Shown piece by piece: positions 33,211 to 43,900 of a stretch of 64,000 bases of DNA. The stretch lies in NCBI GenBank assembly GCA_004322215.1, contig SCSM01000011.1, positions 248,001-312,000 on the forward strand, written 5' to 3'. The notes beneath the pieces were generated by a model that was not told where the DNA came from, searched no databases, and saw only the letters and a list, made by a program, of their open reading frames with translations. Source of the DNA: Bacteroidota bacterium (GTDB taxonomy: Bacteria; Bacteroidota; Ignavibacteria; Kapaibacteriales; UBA2268). Position 1 is the first letter of the stretch. The number at the start of each line of letters is the position of its first letter. The position numbers and the translations under genes are program-made.

Positions 33211-34671
33211 ATGAATAAATTTTATAGAATAATTTTTTTAATTTCAAGTTTTTTATCGTTACTAATTAATATTAATGTTTCCTCAGCCCAAAAAAGTGAA
33301 GTTTGTCTCGAATGTCATTCAGACCCGGATATTTCGACTGAAAGAAATGGAAAAACGATATCATTAACAGTAAAGAAGTTTTCTCTTGCTAAATCAGTTC
33401 ACGGAAAACTTGAATGTGTAAACTGCCATGTTGGCTTTGACCCGGAAGTCGTTCCGCATAAAACACCGATGACACAACCGAATTGCATGAATTGCCATAA
33501 GGATGCTCCTTCCAAGCATTTCTTCCATCAGAATATGGGGAAGCCGAATCCCGGAACAAATCCTGCTTATTCTAATTGCAAAGGATGCCATGGCAATCAT
33601 GAAGTATCATCGTTCAAGTCGGCATTTACCAAGACACATTTTACAAATTCAACGAATTTTTGCGGCGGCTGCCATAAAAGCGAAAAGGCAGCTCATTTAA
33701 AATCGCAGCACTTCGTTGCTTTGAATAAAAATAATCCAAATGCACCAACTTGCATTTACTGTCACAGCAAACCGGTAACTAAAGCAAATGAACCCGACCT
33801 CCTGACCATGAAAAGGAACCAGGAGAAACTTTGTTTGGGATGTCATTTGAATAATCCTGATATTCAGAGCAAGTACGCAAAAACCCTTGTAAGTTACAGT
33901 ACAAGTGTCCATGGTGCAGCAATTTCGAGGGGCAATCCTAATGCTGCAGTTTGTGTTGATTGCCATGGTACACACGACTTACAGAATACAGAGTCACCGA
34001 CATCACATATAAATCAATTCAACATCCCGGATGTATGCGGGAAATGTCACGTATCGATTGCCCAGGAATACGGGAGCAGTATTCATGGATTTGCTCTAAA
34101 AAAAGGAATTAAGGATTCACCGGGATGTACTTATTGTCACGGTGAACATAATATCAGACCTCTTCCGAATGTTCCCCCCAGGGTATTCGAGGAAACTCAT
34201 ATCAAGCATACGACTATTGTCAGAAATAAGATGGTTTATTGTGTGGCTTGCCATTCCGATGAAAAACTGATGAAGAAATATAATATAAGCACAGTTGCCA
34301 AGGCGCATGACTGGCTGCCAAATAAAGAAACACACTGGGAAACTGTTCGATGCGTTGATTGTCATTCTTCATATATCCCGCCTAATCTTTCGCATAATAT
34401 TTTGCCGCCGGAAAAAACTTTAAAGAAATGCGAGGAATGTCATGCACAGAATTCGTTGCTAATGTCAAAATTATATAAGCATGAAAAGATTACATCGAGA
34501 GAGAAATTCGGATTTATCAACGGAACAATATTGAGCGATGCTTATGTTATAGGCACAACAAGAAATATTTTATTGGATTCACTTAGTTTAATCATTTTCG
34601 GATTGATTTGCATAGGAATTTTATTACACGCTTTATTAAGATGGTATTTTAATACGGGAAAAGAAAAATAA
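33211..34671 (+). CDS. 13-haem c-type cytochrome with C-terminal membrane anchor
   Basis: The ATG at 33211 starts a signal segment (KFYRIIFLISSFLSLLININV). The 486-residue protein has 13 CxxCH motifs spread over residues about 25-430, many in the pairings CxxCH...H and CHGxH typical of extended multihaem cytochromes, and a C-terminal membrane segment (LSLIIFGLICIGILLHALL). It would face the periplasm and exchange electrons with the membrane cytochrome encoded next, whose start overlaps this stop (TAATG). With the two genes that follow it forms an apparent respiratory or extracellular electron-transfer locus. Confidence 0.85.
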   Translation: MNKFYRIIFLISSFLSLLININVSSAQKSEVCLECHSDPDISTERNGKTISLTVKKFSLAKSVHGKLECVNCHVGFDPEVVPHKTPMTQPNCMNCHKDAPSKHFFHQNMGKPNPGTNPAYSNCKGCHGNHEVSSFKSAFTKTHFTNSTNFCGGCHKSEKAAHLKSQHFVALNKNNPNAPTCIYCHSKPVTKANEPDLLTMKRNQEKLCLGCHLNNPDIQSKYAKTLVSYSTSVHGAAISRGNPNAAVCVDCHGTHDLQNTESPTSHINQFNIPDVCGKCHVSIAQEYGSSIHGFALKKGIKDSPGCTYCHGEHNIRPLPNVPPRVFEETHIKHTTIVRNKMVYCVACHSDEKLMKKYNISTVAKAHDWLPNKETHWETVRCVDCHSSYIPPNLSHNILPPEKTLKKCEECHAQNSLLMSKLYKHEKITSREKFGFINGTILSDAYVIGTTRNILLDSLSLIIFGLICIGILLHALLRWYFNTGKEK

Positions 34672-36866
34672 TGAAAAAATTTTATATATATCCTCTTTGG
34701 CTTAGGATTTGGCATTGGTTTAACGTTCTTTTATTTTTAATTTTGATTTTATCCGGAATATCCCTTCATTATTCCGATTCGGGTTCATTATTTGTTCCAT
34801 TCAAAATTGCAATGTCGGCTCATAATATTGCCGGTGCATTGCTGTCACTAATTTATGTTTATTATATAATTTTCAATATTGCAACAGGTAATATTAAATA
34901 TTATATACCGGTTATTAAGGGAATATTAAAGAAAATCGTCAAGCAACTAAAGTTTTATCTAATGGGGATTTTCAACCAGGATAAACACCCATTTCATCAG
35001 GATGACAAGCAAAAATTCAATCCAATGCAACAGATATCATATATCGGAGTAATGTTTATCCTGATGCCGCTGATAATCATCTCCGGATGGTTGTTGATGT
35101 TTCCCGAATTTGCTCCAACTGAATTTTTCGGTATGGGTGGGATTTGGCCAATGGCAATACTGCATATAACTGTGGGATTCTTCCTTAGTTTGTTCATGTT
35201 TGTTCATATTTATCTCGGGACAACCGGCAAAACATTGGGGGAATTGTACAAATCCATGATTAACGGATGGCATTTATCTGAAGAAATTGAAGAGCCAGTA
35301 TTACAACCCGAACCTGCAAAAACAGATGGTACAACCGGAAAGAAACACTTATTCCCTATTGTATTTTACAATCCGATTACGATGGCGGGTGTATTGGTTG
35401 CAATCGTAAGTCTTCTCATAATTGTATTTTTAATTATCATAGAGTTTCTTTCGACTGATTTACAGAATCCTTATGTCGGAATTGTGACATTTATAATCCT
35501 TCCATCATTTCTTATATTCGGTTTGATTCTGATAGCACTCGGGGCTATACGTGAAAACAGAAGAATTTTAAGAATGAAACAAGGAAGAAAAGCACTCCCA
35601 ATAATTGATTTGAATAATCCCAAATATCAGATAACGACACTTGTATTTACAGTGGGAACATTCCTATTGATTTTATTGTCTGCATTCGGTTCGTTTCAGG
35701 CATACGAATACACCGATTCGGATGAATTTTGCGGAACTGTCTGCCATAAAGTGATGGCACCCGAATATACTGCGTACAAAGAATCACCACATTCAAGAGT
35801 TGGTTGTGTCAAATGTCATATCGGTTCGGGTGCAAGCTGGTATGTGCGTTCGAAACTTTCCGGTATGTATCAGATATATGCCGTTCTCTTTGAAAAATAC
35901 CATAAACCGATACCTTCACCGGTGGAGAACTTAAGACCTGCACAGGAAACATGTGAACAATGCCATTGGCCCAAGCATTTTTACAGTGATAAGAAAGTTG
36001 AATATAATCTGTACAACAGCAATGAAGATAATTCTGAAACAAAAATAACAATGCTGATTTTTGTTGGTGGAGGAAACAAGGAATTGGGTAATACATCAGG
36101 CATTCACTATAACATGAATTTAGCAAATGAAGTTACCTATATCGCATCAGACAGAACAAGGCAGACTATTCCATGGGTTAAAGTAAAATCACTTGTAACC
36201 GGAAAAGAAACTCTTTATAAATCGTTAGATGATAAATTACCTGACGAAATGGTGAATCCGGAAAACATGAGGCGGCTCGATTGCATAGATTGCCATAACA
36301 GACCTTCTCACGTATATGACCAGCCGAACAAGAGGATAAATTCTTATTTGTCAGTAAATAAGATTGATAAGACGCTGCCGTATATTAAGAGTCTCGCAAT
36401 TCAGTCTGTGGAAACTTATGCCACGAGAAGAAATACTGCATACAGGGATATCAATAATTATGTCTGGAACTTTTACAAACAAAATTTTGCAAATATAGCC
36501 GAGACAAGGCAAAGCGATATAAACAGAAGCATTGCAGCAATAAATCAATTATATCAAAAGAGCTATTTTCCGGATATGAAAGTAAACTGGAAAAACTTTC
36601 CAAACAATATTGGTCATTTGTATAGCAAAGGATGTTTCAGATGCCATGATGACAGGCATGTCAGTCCGGATGGCAAAGTAATCTCGAAGGATTGCAACCT
36701 TTGCCATAAGATTATTGCACAAAAAGCTCCCGGTAAAGAATTAGAAGAAAATAGTAATGGATTGAAATTTGCCCATCCGGGTGGAATTGACAGAATGGTA
36801 AATAAAAATTATTGCCCGGACTGTCATGCATCGGAAGGTATAACAAAAATGAAATTTAATAAATGA
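34671..36866 (+). CDS. membrane cytochrome b-like / NapC-NirT-like multihaem fusion
   Basis: A 731-residue protein. Residues 1-205 form a membrane cytochrome b-like domain with LRIWHWFNVLLFLILI at the start and further histidines in membrane segments (MSAHNIAGAL, ILHITVGFF). After two more membrane segments (about 235-320) comes a NapC/NirT-like part: FCGTVCHKVMAPEY, GCVKCHIGSGA and CEQCHWPKHF, then four more CxxCH motifs toward the C-terminus. The first motif is CxxxCH, with three residues between the cysteines. It should take electrons from the quinone pool and give them to the attached haems. Its start overlaps the 13-haem gene. Confidence 0.82.
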   Translation: MKKFYIYPLWLRIWHWFNVLLFLILILSGISLHYSDSGSLFVPFKIAMSAHNIAGALLSLIYVYYIIFNIATGNIKYYIPVIKGILKKIVKQLKFYLMGIFNQDKHPFHQDDKQKFNPMQQISYIGVMFILMPLIIISGWLLMFPEFAPTEFFGMGGIWPMAILHITVGFFLSLFMFVHIYLGTTGKTLGELYKSMINGWHLSEEIEEPVLQPEPAKTDGTTGKKHLFPIVFYNPITMAGVLVAIVSLLIIVFLIIIEFLSTDLQNPYVGIVTFIILPSFLIFGLILIALGAIRENRRILRMKQGRKALPIIDLNNPKYQITTLVFTVGTFLLILLSAFGSFQAYEYTDSDEFCGTVCHKVMAPEYTAYKESPHSRVGCVKCHIGSGASWYVRSKLSGMYQIYAVLFEKYHKPIPSPVENLRPAQETCEQCHWPKHFYSDKKVEYNLYNSNEDNSETKITMLIFVGGGNKELGNTSGIHYNMNLANEVTYIASDRTRQTIPWVKVKSLVTGKETLYKSLDDKLPDEMVNPENMRRLDCIDCHNRPSHVYDQPNKRINSYLSVNKIDKTLPYIKSLAIQSVETYATRRNTAYRDINNYVWNFYKQNFANIAETRQSDINRSIAAINQLYQKSYFPDMKVNWKNFPNNIGHLYSKGCFRCHDDRHVSPDGKVISKDCNLCHKIIAQKAPGKELEENSNGLKFAHPGGIDRMVNKNYCPDCHASEGITKMKFNK

Positions 36867-36938
36867 GCAATTTAGTTTGTAGAATCATTCAAATTCATAT
36901 CAGAGTTTGAATGATTCATATTAATGGGAGGAAATAAA

Positions 36939-39767
36939 TTGAGACTGTTTTTTAATAAAAAAATTATACCCGGAAAATATTCATTAATAATTACAGCTTC
37001 ATTAATATTGATTTTAATCCTGTACTTAAATTTTCCGCTAACGAGCCAGCAACAAAATCCAGCGAATGATGATTGCCTGATGTGCCATAATGATAAAAAT
37101 TTGAAAATCAGCAGGGGTGGAAAACAGATATCAGGATATATTGATGAAAAGACTTATTCAAAATCAATACATGCTAAGATTCAATGTGTCGGATGTCATG
37201 CCGATTTAGCAAATAAGGATTTACCTCATGATAAGCCGAAAAAAGCACAGTGCGGTTCTTGTCATAAGGAGGAACAGGGTTTATACAATGAATGTCTTCA
37301 TGGAAAATCATATAATAAAGGTGATAAGTTAGCACCAACTTGCCAAACATGTCATGGGAAACATGAAATTGTATCTATAAAAGACAGGAAATCACCGGTA
37401 TATCCGTTGAATGTACCGCAGCTATGCGGAAGGTGCCACAGAGAAGGTTCCCCCGTGCAATTACAGAGGCATATTCCCGAAAGTCACATACTTGAGAATT
37501 ATACGGAATCAATACATGGCGAGGGTTTAATTAAAAAAGGATTGGTAGTTTCGGCTACATGTGCATCATGCCATTCTCCCCACAGAATATTACCCCACAC
37601 CGACCCAAGGTCAACAATAAACAGAAAAAACATTGCAGCAACCTGCACAAAGTGTCATGCTGCAATCGAGAATGTTCATAAAAAAGTAATTAACGGACGG
37701 CTATGGGAGCAGGAAGCAAGAGTATTACCTGCATGTATTGATTGCCATCAGCCGCATAAAGTAAGAAAAGTATTTTACCCGCAGAATATGGCTGATGCCG
37801 GTTGCAAAAAATGTCATGATGATTACAATCTTAAATCTTCGAAAGGAGAAACGATGTTTGTAAATTCACATGATTTGACAGAATCCAAGCATCAAAAAAT
37901 AGCTTGTGCTCAATGCCATGTCGAGGTGAATCCGAATCATTCAAGACCTTGCGATGCGATTACTCAGAATGTGGACTGCTCTTCCTGCCACACACAAGTT
38001 GGTGATGATTATGCAAAGAGCTATCATGGGCAGTTAAAAGAAAGAAAAAATACCGATGCACCGTATTGCGTCGATTGCCACGGTTCACACAAAATTCTGG
38101 GCAAGCTCGATGAATATTCACCGATTTTTGCACTGAATATACCAAAGCTTTGTTCAAGGTGCCACCAGGAAGGAAAAGTTGCTACAAGATTTTACAAAGG
38201 AACGGAACACCAGGTTATCGAAAATTATAAAGAGAGTATTCATGGCCAGGGATTGATAATGAGCGGTCTTGTTGTTACTGCTACCTGCACAGATTGCCAC
38301 ACTGCCCATAAAGGATTACCATATAAAAATCCCGCATCATCAATTCATCCCAACAACATAGCTAAAACATGCGGAAATTGTCATTATGGCGTGCAGGAAA
38401 CATTCAATAAAAGTATTCACTCTCCATTCGTTTCTAAAATTGACAAAAGGAAATTGCCTGTATGCAATGATTGTCACACAGCTCATACGATAAAAAGAAC
38501 TGACAAAAATCAATTCAGATTTGAAATTTTGAACACATGTGGTAAATGCCATAAGGATATTTCAGAAACATATTTCGATACATATCACGGCAAGGTATCT
38601 CGGTTAGGTTCTTCGAAAGCTGCGAAGTGCAGTGATTGTCACGGCTCACACAACATTCTACCTGTAGCGAATTATTATTCTACACTACATAGAGATAATA
38701 TAGTTCATACCTGCCAGAAATGCCATAAAAATGCAAACAAGGGATTTGTCAAGTATTTTACACATGCTACACACCACGACCCGACGAGATATCCATGGCT
38801 GTTCTGGACATTTTGGGGAATGACATTATTATTACTTGCTACATTCTCACTTTCATTCCTGCATACTCTATTGTGGCTGCCAAGGTCAGTGCAAATGAGA
38901 AGAGAAATGAAGAAGTATATTTCTGCTCATCCGCATGATGAGACATCGAAGAGATATTCGAGATTCACAGCTCTTGAACGCGGTTTGCATATAACTATGA
39001 TTGTGTGTTTCTTATCACTCGCAGTTACCGGCTTAACAGTTAAATTCTCATATACCGGTTTGGCGAAGTTCATTGCATTTTCCTTCGGTGGTGTTGAAAA
39101 TGCAGGTACGGTTCACAGAACTGCTGCCACTTTTTTATTTGGAATTTTCATTATTCATATTTATGATTTGTTCAGAAAGAAAAAATCAGAGTTCAAATCC
39201 TGGAAAGATATGTTATTCGGACCATATACAATGTTGCCGACAAAGAAAGATTTCAAAGATATTATTGCCTCGATGAAATGGTATTTCGGGAAAGGTCCCA
39301 GGCCAAATTACGGCAGATGGACTTATTGGGAAAAATTCGATTATTTTGCGGTGTTTTGGGGAATATTTGTCATCGGTTCAACTGGCTTGTCACTTTGGTT
39401 CCCTGAAATATTCTCATATATATTCCCGGGATGGCTTTTGAACGTTGCAACAATTGTACACAGTGATGAAGCATTGTTAGCGGCAGGATTCATATTCACT
39501 GTACATTTCTTTAATACGCATTTCAGACCGGAAAAATTCCCAATGGATACAGTCATTTTCTCCGGACAAGTTACTATTGACGAATTGAAGATGGAAAGAC
39601 CGGATGAATACCAAAGAATGGTTAAGAGTGGTGAATTAGAAAACAGACTATCAAATCCATTTTCATTTAATATTCTTAAAGTCCTGAAAACTTTCGGATG
39701 GGTTGCACTTACAATCGGACTTTGCGTAGTCTTGTGGATTATTTACTCGATGATATTTGCTTATTAA
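36939..39767 (+). CDS. 19-haem cytochrome c fused to a membrane cytochrome b domain
   Basis: I choose the TTG at 36939 because a strong GGGAGG lies 7 bases upstream; an ATG five codons earlier lies partly inside that site. After a membrane or signal segment the protein has 19 CxxCH motifs (to about residue 600), including two related blocks of about eight haems, each with CHGxH, a CxRCHxEG and an ESIHGxGLI motif. The C-terminal 340 residues hold a cytochrome b-like domain with His in LERGLHITM, TVHRTAA, IIHIYDLF and VHSDEALL. CbcL of Geobacter has a similar c-plus-b plan. I infer an inner-membrane quinone-linked electron conduit. Confidence 0.82.
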   Translation: MRLFFNKKIIPGKYSLIITASLILILILYLNFPLTSQQQNPANDDCLMCHNDKNLKISRGGKQISGYIDEKTYSKSIHAKIQCVGCHADLANKDLPHDKPKKAQCGSCHKEEQGLYNECLHGKSYNKGDKLAPTCQTCHGKHEIVSIKDRKSPVYPLNVPQLCGRCHREGSPVQLQRHIPESHILENYTESIHGEGLIKKGLVVSATCASCHSPHRILPHTDPRSTINRKNIAATCTKCHAAIENVHKKVINGRLWEQEARVLPACIDCHQPHKVRKVFYPQNMADAGCKKCHDDYNLKSSKGETMFVNSHDLTESKHQKIACAQCHVEVNPNHSRPCDAITQNVDCSSCHTQVGDDYAKSYHGQLKERKNTDAPYCVDCHGSHKILGKLDEYSPIFALNIPKLCSRCHQEGKVATRFYKGTEHQVIENYKESIHGQGLIMSGLVVTATCTDCHTAHKGLPYKNPASSIHPNNIAKTCGNCHYGVQETFNKSIHSPFVSKIDKRKLPVCNDCHTAHTIKRTDKNQFRFEILNTCGKCHKDISETYFDTYHGKVSRLGSSKAAKCSDCHGSHNILPVANYYSTLHRDNIVHTCQKCHKNANKGFVKYFTHATHHDPTRYPWLFWTFWGMTLLLLATFSLSFLHTLLWLPRSVQMRREMKKYISAHPHDETSKRYSRFTALERGLHITMIVCFLSLAVTGLTVKFSYTGLAKFIAFSFGGVENAGTVHRTAATFLFGIFIIHIYDLFRKKKSEFKSWKDMLFGPYTMLPTKKDFKDIIASMKWYFGKGPRPNYGRWTYWEKFDYFAVFWGIFVIGSTGLSLWFPEIFSYIFPGWLLNVATIVHSDEALLAAGFIFTVHFFNTHFRPEKFPMDTVIFSGQVTIDELKMERPDEYQRMVKSGELENRLSNPFSFNILKVLKTFGWVALTIGLCVVLWIIYSMIFAY

Positions 39768-39788
39768 TAATAATAAATGAAATTGGAC

Positions 39789-39821
39789 AAAAACCGACAG
39801 TAAATAACCGTCGGTTTTTTT
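39789..39821 (+). terminator. intrinsic terminator of the cytochrome operon
   Basis: AAAAACCGAC (39789-39798) pairs with GTCGGTTTTT (39810-39819) around an 11-base loop, followed by two more T residues. It lies between the 19-haem gene and the convergent dihaem gene and may serve both. Confidence 0.82.
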
Positions 39822-39837
39822 ATATGAAAAAAGACTA

Positions 39838-40740
39838 TCATCCTTTAATGGTTTCTTTTGGGGGTAAAGATTTCAGGTATTTGTATATTGCAGATAATTC
39901 AACTTCATTCATTTTGCAAAAATCAATCCATGGCATAAAAACCGGATTAAGTATTTTCCCTTCAGGTGTTTTGCCTGTACGAATAGTGTTAATAAAATCG
40001 CTTTCACTCCATTTTGCCAAATTACCACCTGATGTAAGATTAGACCCCGGAGGTGAATCAGGATTCGGGTTTTTACCTCCGTTAAGCCCTTTACCATGAC
40101 AATGCCTGCATCCGGAAATGCCAACAATATACTTACCGAACTTAATATCAGAGGCGACCTGAACATCTTCAATATTAGTATTATTTTTATGGTTAATCGT
40201 TTCTGCGTTTATAACGTTTCCAAAAGCGCCGAGTGATACCAACAGTTTACCAAAAATAGTCAATTTGCATTTTTCAGGTTTATTATTAACAGGAGAAATC
40301 GTTTTTAAATAGGCAACAATCGAATATAAATCTTCTTGACTGAAATTTTGAAAGTCTTCAGATGGCATTATGAGTACCGGCTTACCGTTTTTCTTAACAC
40401 CATGAGTTATCACTCTCACCCAATCTTCATTTGAATAAATCCTGCCTATGCCTCCCACTCCAGATGTTAGATTTGGTGCAATAACCGCCCCGATAGCATC
40501 AGAACTGAAAACGACTTTACCGGATAAATCATCTCCATGACAGCCCTGGCATAATAAAGACCTGTGCTTTCCTTTTTCAATAGAAACCAAATCGGTCGGT
40601 AATACAATTTTTTTTATATTTATTTTATATGTTTGTTCTAACCTGCTGTTAACACTTGAATATAGAAATAATACGACAATAGTGAGCAATAGAACTATTG
40701 TACCAAGAATTATTCCAAACCACTTGAGAAATTTATTCAT
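39838..40740 (-). CDS. dihaem c-type cytochrome, membrane-anchored
   Basis: A 300-residue protein with an N-terminal membrane segment (GIILGTIVLLLTIVVLFLY) and two cytochrome c domains. The first has CQGCHGDDLSG and a Met ligand candidate in VLIMPSEDF. The second has CRHCHGKGLNGG and candidate Met in NPVFMPW. Each ends with the helix expected of class I cytochromes (LYSIVAYLK, LSAIYKYLK). It is probably a periplasmic electron carrier. It is encoded convergently to the multihaem operon, so co-function is likely but not coupled transcription. Confidence 0.85.
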   Translation of the reverse strand: MNKFLKWFGIILGTIVLLLTIVVLFLYSSVNSRLEQTYKINIKKIVLPTDLVSIEKGKHRSLLCQGCHGDDLSGKVVFSSDAIGAVIAPNLTSGVGGIGRIYSNEDWVRVITHGVKKNGKPVLIMPSEDFQNFSQEDLYSIVAYLKTISPVNNKPEKCKLTIFGKLLVSLGAFGNVINAETINHKNNTNIEDVQVASDIKFGKYIVGISGCRHCHGKGLNGGKNPNPDSPPGSNLTSGGNLAKWSESDFINTIRTGKTPEGKILNPVFMPWIDFCKMNEVELSAIYKYLKSLPPKETIKG

Positions 40741-40915
40741 TTTAACCCCTTATAATGAAAGAATTCACAAAATTAAGAAATTTAGTCAAAACAAAAATAT
40801 TATTTTGTTGTGACTAAAATAATTTGGTTTGAAATTATAAATTAGTCTATTTTGATAAAGAAATTTATATTAACTTTAAAGTTCAAAATGAACTATCTTA
40901 ATATATTATTAATCG

Positions 40916-43900
40916 TTATTTTGAAATATTAGAGTATTTATTAACGATATTCAGCAAATCGGCTTTATTAAAGGGTTTTGACAGGTAATCGTTACATCCA
41001 CCTGAAATAAATTCTTCCCTATCACCCTGCATTGCAAAAGCTGTAACAGCAATAATAGGAACATCTTTATATTTATTCATTTTCCTTATATCTTTAGTTG
41101 CATCGAGGCCATTTTTACCTTTCCCGAGATTAATATCCATTAGTATCATTGAATATAAATCTTCTTTAACCTTTGACATTGCTTCTTCATAAGATTTGGC
41201 GTATTCCATATCAAAACCGTTCGACAATATTTTATCAACAAGTAAAATCGAAACTTCATCGTCCTCGACATATAAAATCATCGGTTTTACAGATTTTTTA
41301 TCTACGTCGTTTATATTATCAACTGTAACAAATTCATCAATATCCGATTCCGTTTCGGTTAACAATTTATCATACACCGGTAATGAAACCGTAAAAGTCG
41401 AACCTTCACCTAATTTGCTTCTGACTTTAATAGTACCACCGAGCAATTCGACATATTTCTTAGTCAATGTAAGTCCTAATCCAGTTCCTTCGAAGCCCCT
41501 GTTCAATCCTTCGCTTGCCTGTCGGAACTCATCGAAAATCGTATCGTAATCTTTTTCATGAACTCCAATACCTGTATCGCGAACTTCTAATAAAACGAAT
41601 TCTTTATTATCAGTTATTAGCTTTTTTATTGCCAGAACAACTTCTCCGTCAGGTGTGAATTTTATAGCATTATTGACAAGATTATTAAGAATATCAATAA
41701 CTAATTTTTGGTCGGTACTGATATAATAATTATCAATATCTGTATCAAGTTTCAATTCGATACCATTTCTTTGTGCATCAGATTGATACAGGTTAATAGT
41801 CTCTTTGGCAAGGTCAATTACATCAGCATAATTATAAACCGGATACATATCTCCGGACTCTATTCTCGAAAGGTCAAGTATTGAATTGAGTGTTTCCATA
41901 AGCCGTTTGCTGCTTTTATAAACTAATCCGGTTATTTCATGAACATTATTGATGTCTTCTTCATACTGAAGAATTTGAGAAAATCCCATGATACCATTCA
42001 TAGGTGTCCTCAGTTCGTGGCTCATGTTTGCAAGGAAACTGGATTTTAACCGGTTCATGTCTTCTGCTTTTTCTTTTGCAAATAAAATTTCCTGCTCAAT
42101 CCTCTTTCTGTCGGAAATATCTTTTTGTATGGCAAGGAAACCTGTAATATTTCCTTTATCATCCAAAATCGGATTGGCTGAACTTTCGATAAATATAAAA
42201 CTGCCTTCCTTTGTTTTATTTTGAACTTCCCATTTGAAGACCTCTTTATTTAAAAGTGTATTCCATAAATTTATATAGAATTCAGGTTCTGTTATTCCAC
42301 TTTTCATAATCCTTGGTGTAACCTTTCCTAAAACTTCATCAGGTTGCCACCCATATAAATTAGTAAATTCAGGATTGATAAAAGTAATTATGCCGTCAGT
42401 ATTGGTCATAAATATAACTTCGCCCGATGTTTCAACGGCTTTCCTCAGCTTGCTCAATTCTTCTTCAGCTTTCTTTCTTTCTGTGATATTATATACGATT
42501 CCTGACAGAATATTTCCTTCTAATCTTGAATTTATCAGAACAGTAATTGTGTTTCCTTTAAAGGTTGATAATTCAACTTCAAAATCCTTGACTTCGCCAT
42601 TTGCTTTGATTTCCGATAATAATCTTTCTCTTTGATTTGGATTTTTATAAAACTGTAATATATTGATTGATATATAATCATCACCATCATACTCCATCAT
42701 ATTAATCATAAATTCATTGCCGTATATAATATTTCCATCTAAGGTAATTTGGTAAATACCGGCTAAAGAGTTATCAACAATATATCTGTATTTTTGCTCA
42801 GATTCTCTAAGCGATTCTTCGGCAAGCTTTCTTTTGGTTTCATCAATAACGAATCCAATAATATCAACCTCTCTTTTACTGCTTTGCTGTATGGTATTAA
42901 TAATTAAATCATGCTTCTCACCATTTTTATCTTTGATTTTAATATTGTAATTACTGGGTATTTCCAATCCTTCTTTCCTTGATTTATATCTCATTTCGAG
43001 GAATTCTGCAGATTCTTCGGTTGCAAGTATACTGAAATCAAATTCGGGATTTGTCAATTCATCATAACTAAAGCCGGTAATTTCACAATACCTGGGATTT
43101 ACATAAACATATTTCCTTCCCTTTAGAACATATATTCCTTCTAATGAGTTTTCGACCAAAGACCTGAATTTTTCTTCGCTTTCTTTCAACGCGACTTCTG
43201 CTGACTTTCTCTTGGTTATATCATGAACCAGAACCTGGACTGAGGGTTTTCCCAGGTAATTAAATGGTATAGCTGTTACCTCGGCATCAAATACAGTTCC
43301 ATCCAGCTTAACTAATTTTTCTTCTATAACAGGTACGTCTTTTTTATTGTTCACAATTGTTTTTATTCTGTCTTTTACTGTCGGCAAATAATCAGGATGA
43401 ACGAAGTCAAGAACCTGTGAACCGATTATCTTGTTCTTATCGCCACCGAAAATATCAATAGTTGCCTGATTAGCAAAAACAATTTTACCGTCAGAATGAA
43501 TCATTATCCCATCGGGTAAATGTTCTATTAAAAGCCGGTACTTTTCTTCACTCTCACGAAACGCTTCTTCGGTCATCTTACGTTCGGTTATATCAACATA
43601 TATACCGAGAATGCCATTAATCTCGCCTAACGAATTACGCAGAGGAAGTTTACTTGTAAGTAAAGTGATAACTTTTCCATCAGGAGTAGATTGTGGCTCT
43701 TCAATGAATAGTTTAGGAATACCACTTTCAATAACCTGCCGGTCATCAGCCCTATATAAATCCGCCTGTTCGCTCCATCCGAGCTGGTAATCATCTTTTC
43801 CGATTAAATCTCTTGGGTCCCGGTATCCGGCATCCTCAGCGAAAATTTTATTACATCCAAGATATTTCAGACTCTTATCTTTCCAAAATACCCTTATAGG

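Noticed and set aside
33211-40740. Prophage or mobile island around the cytochrome genes
   Set aside because: No integrase, tRNA junction, terminal repeats or phage genes are visible, and composition matches the neighbours.
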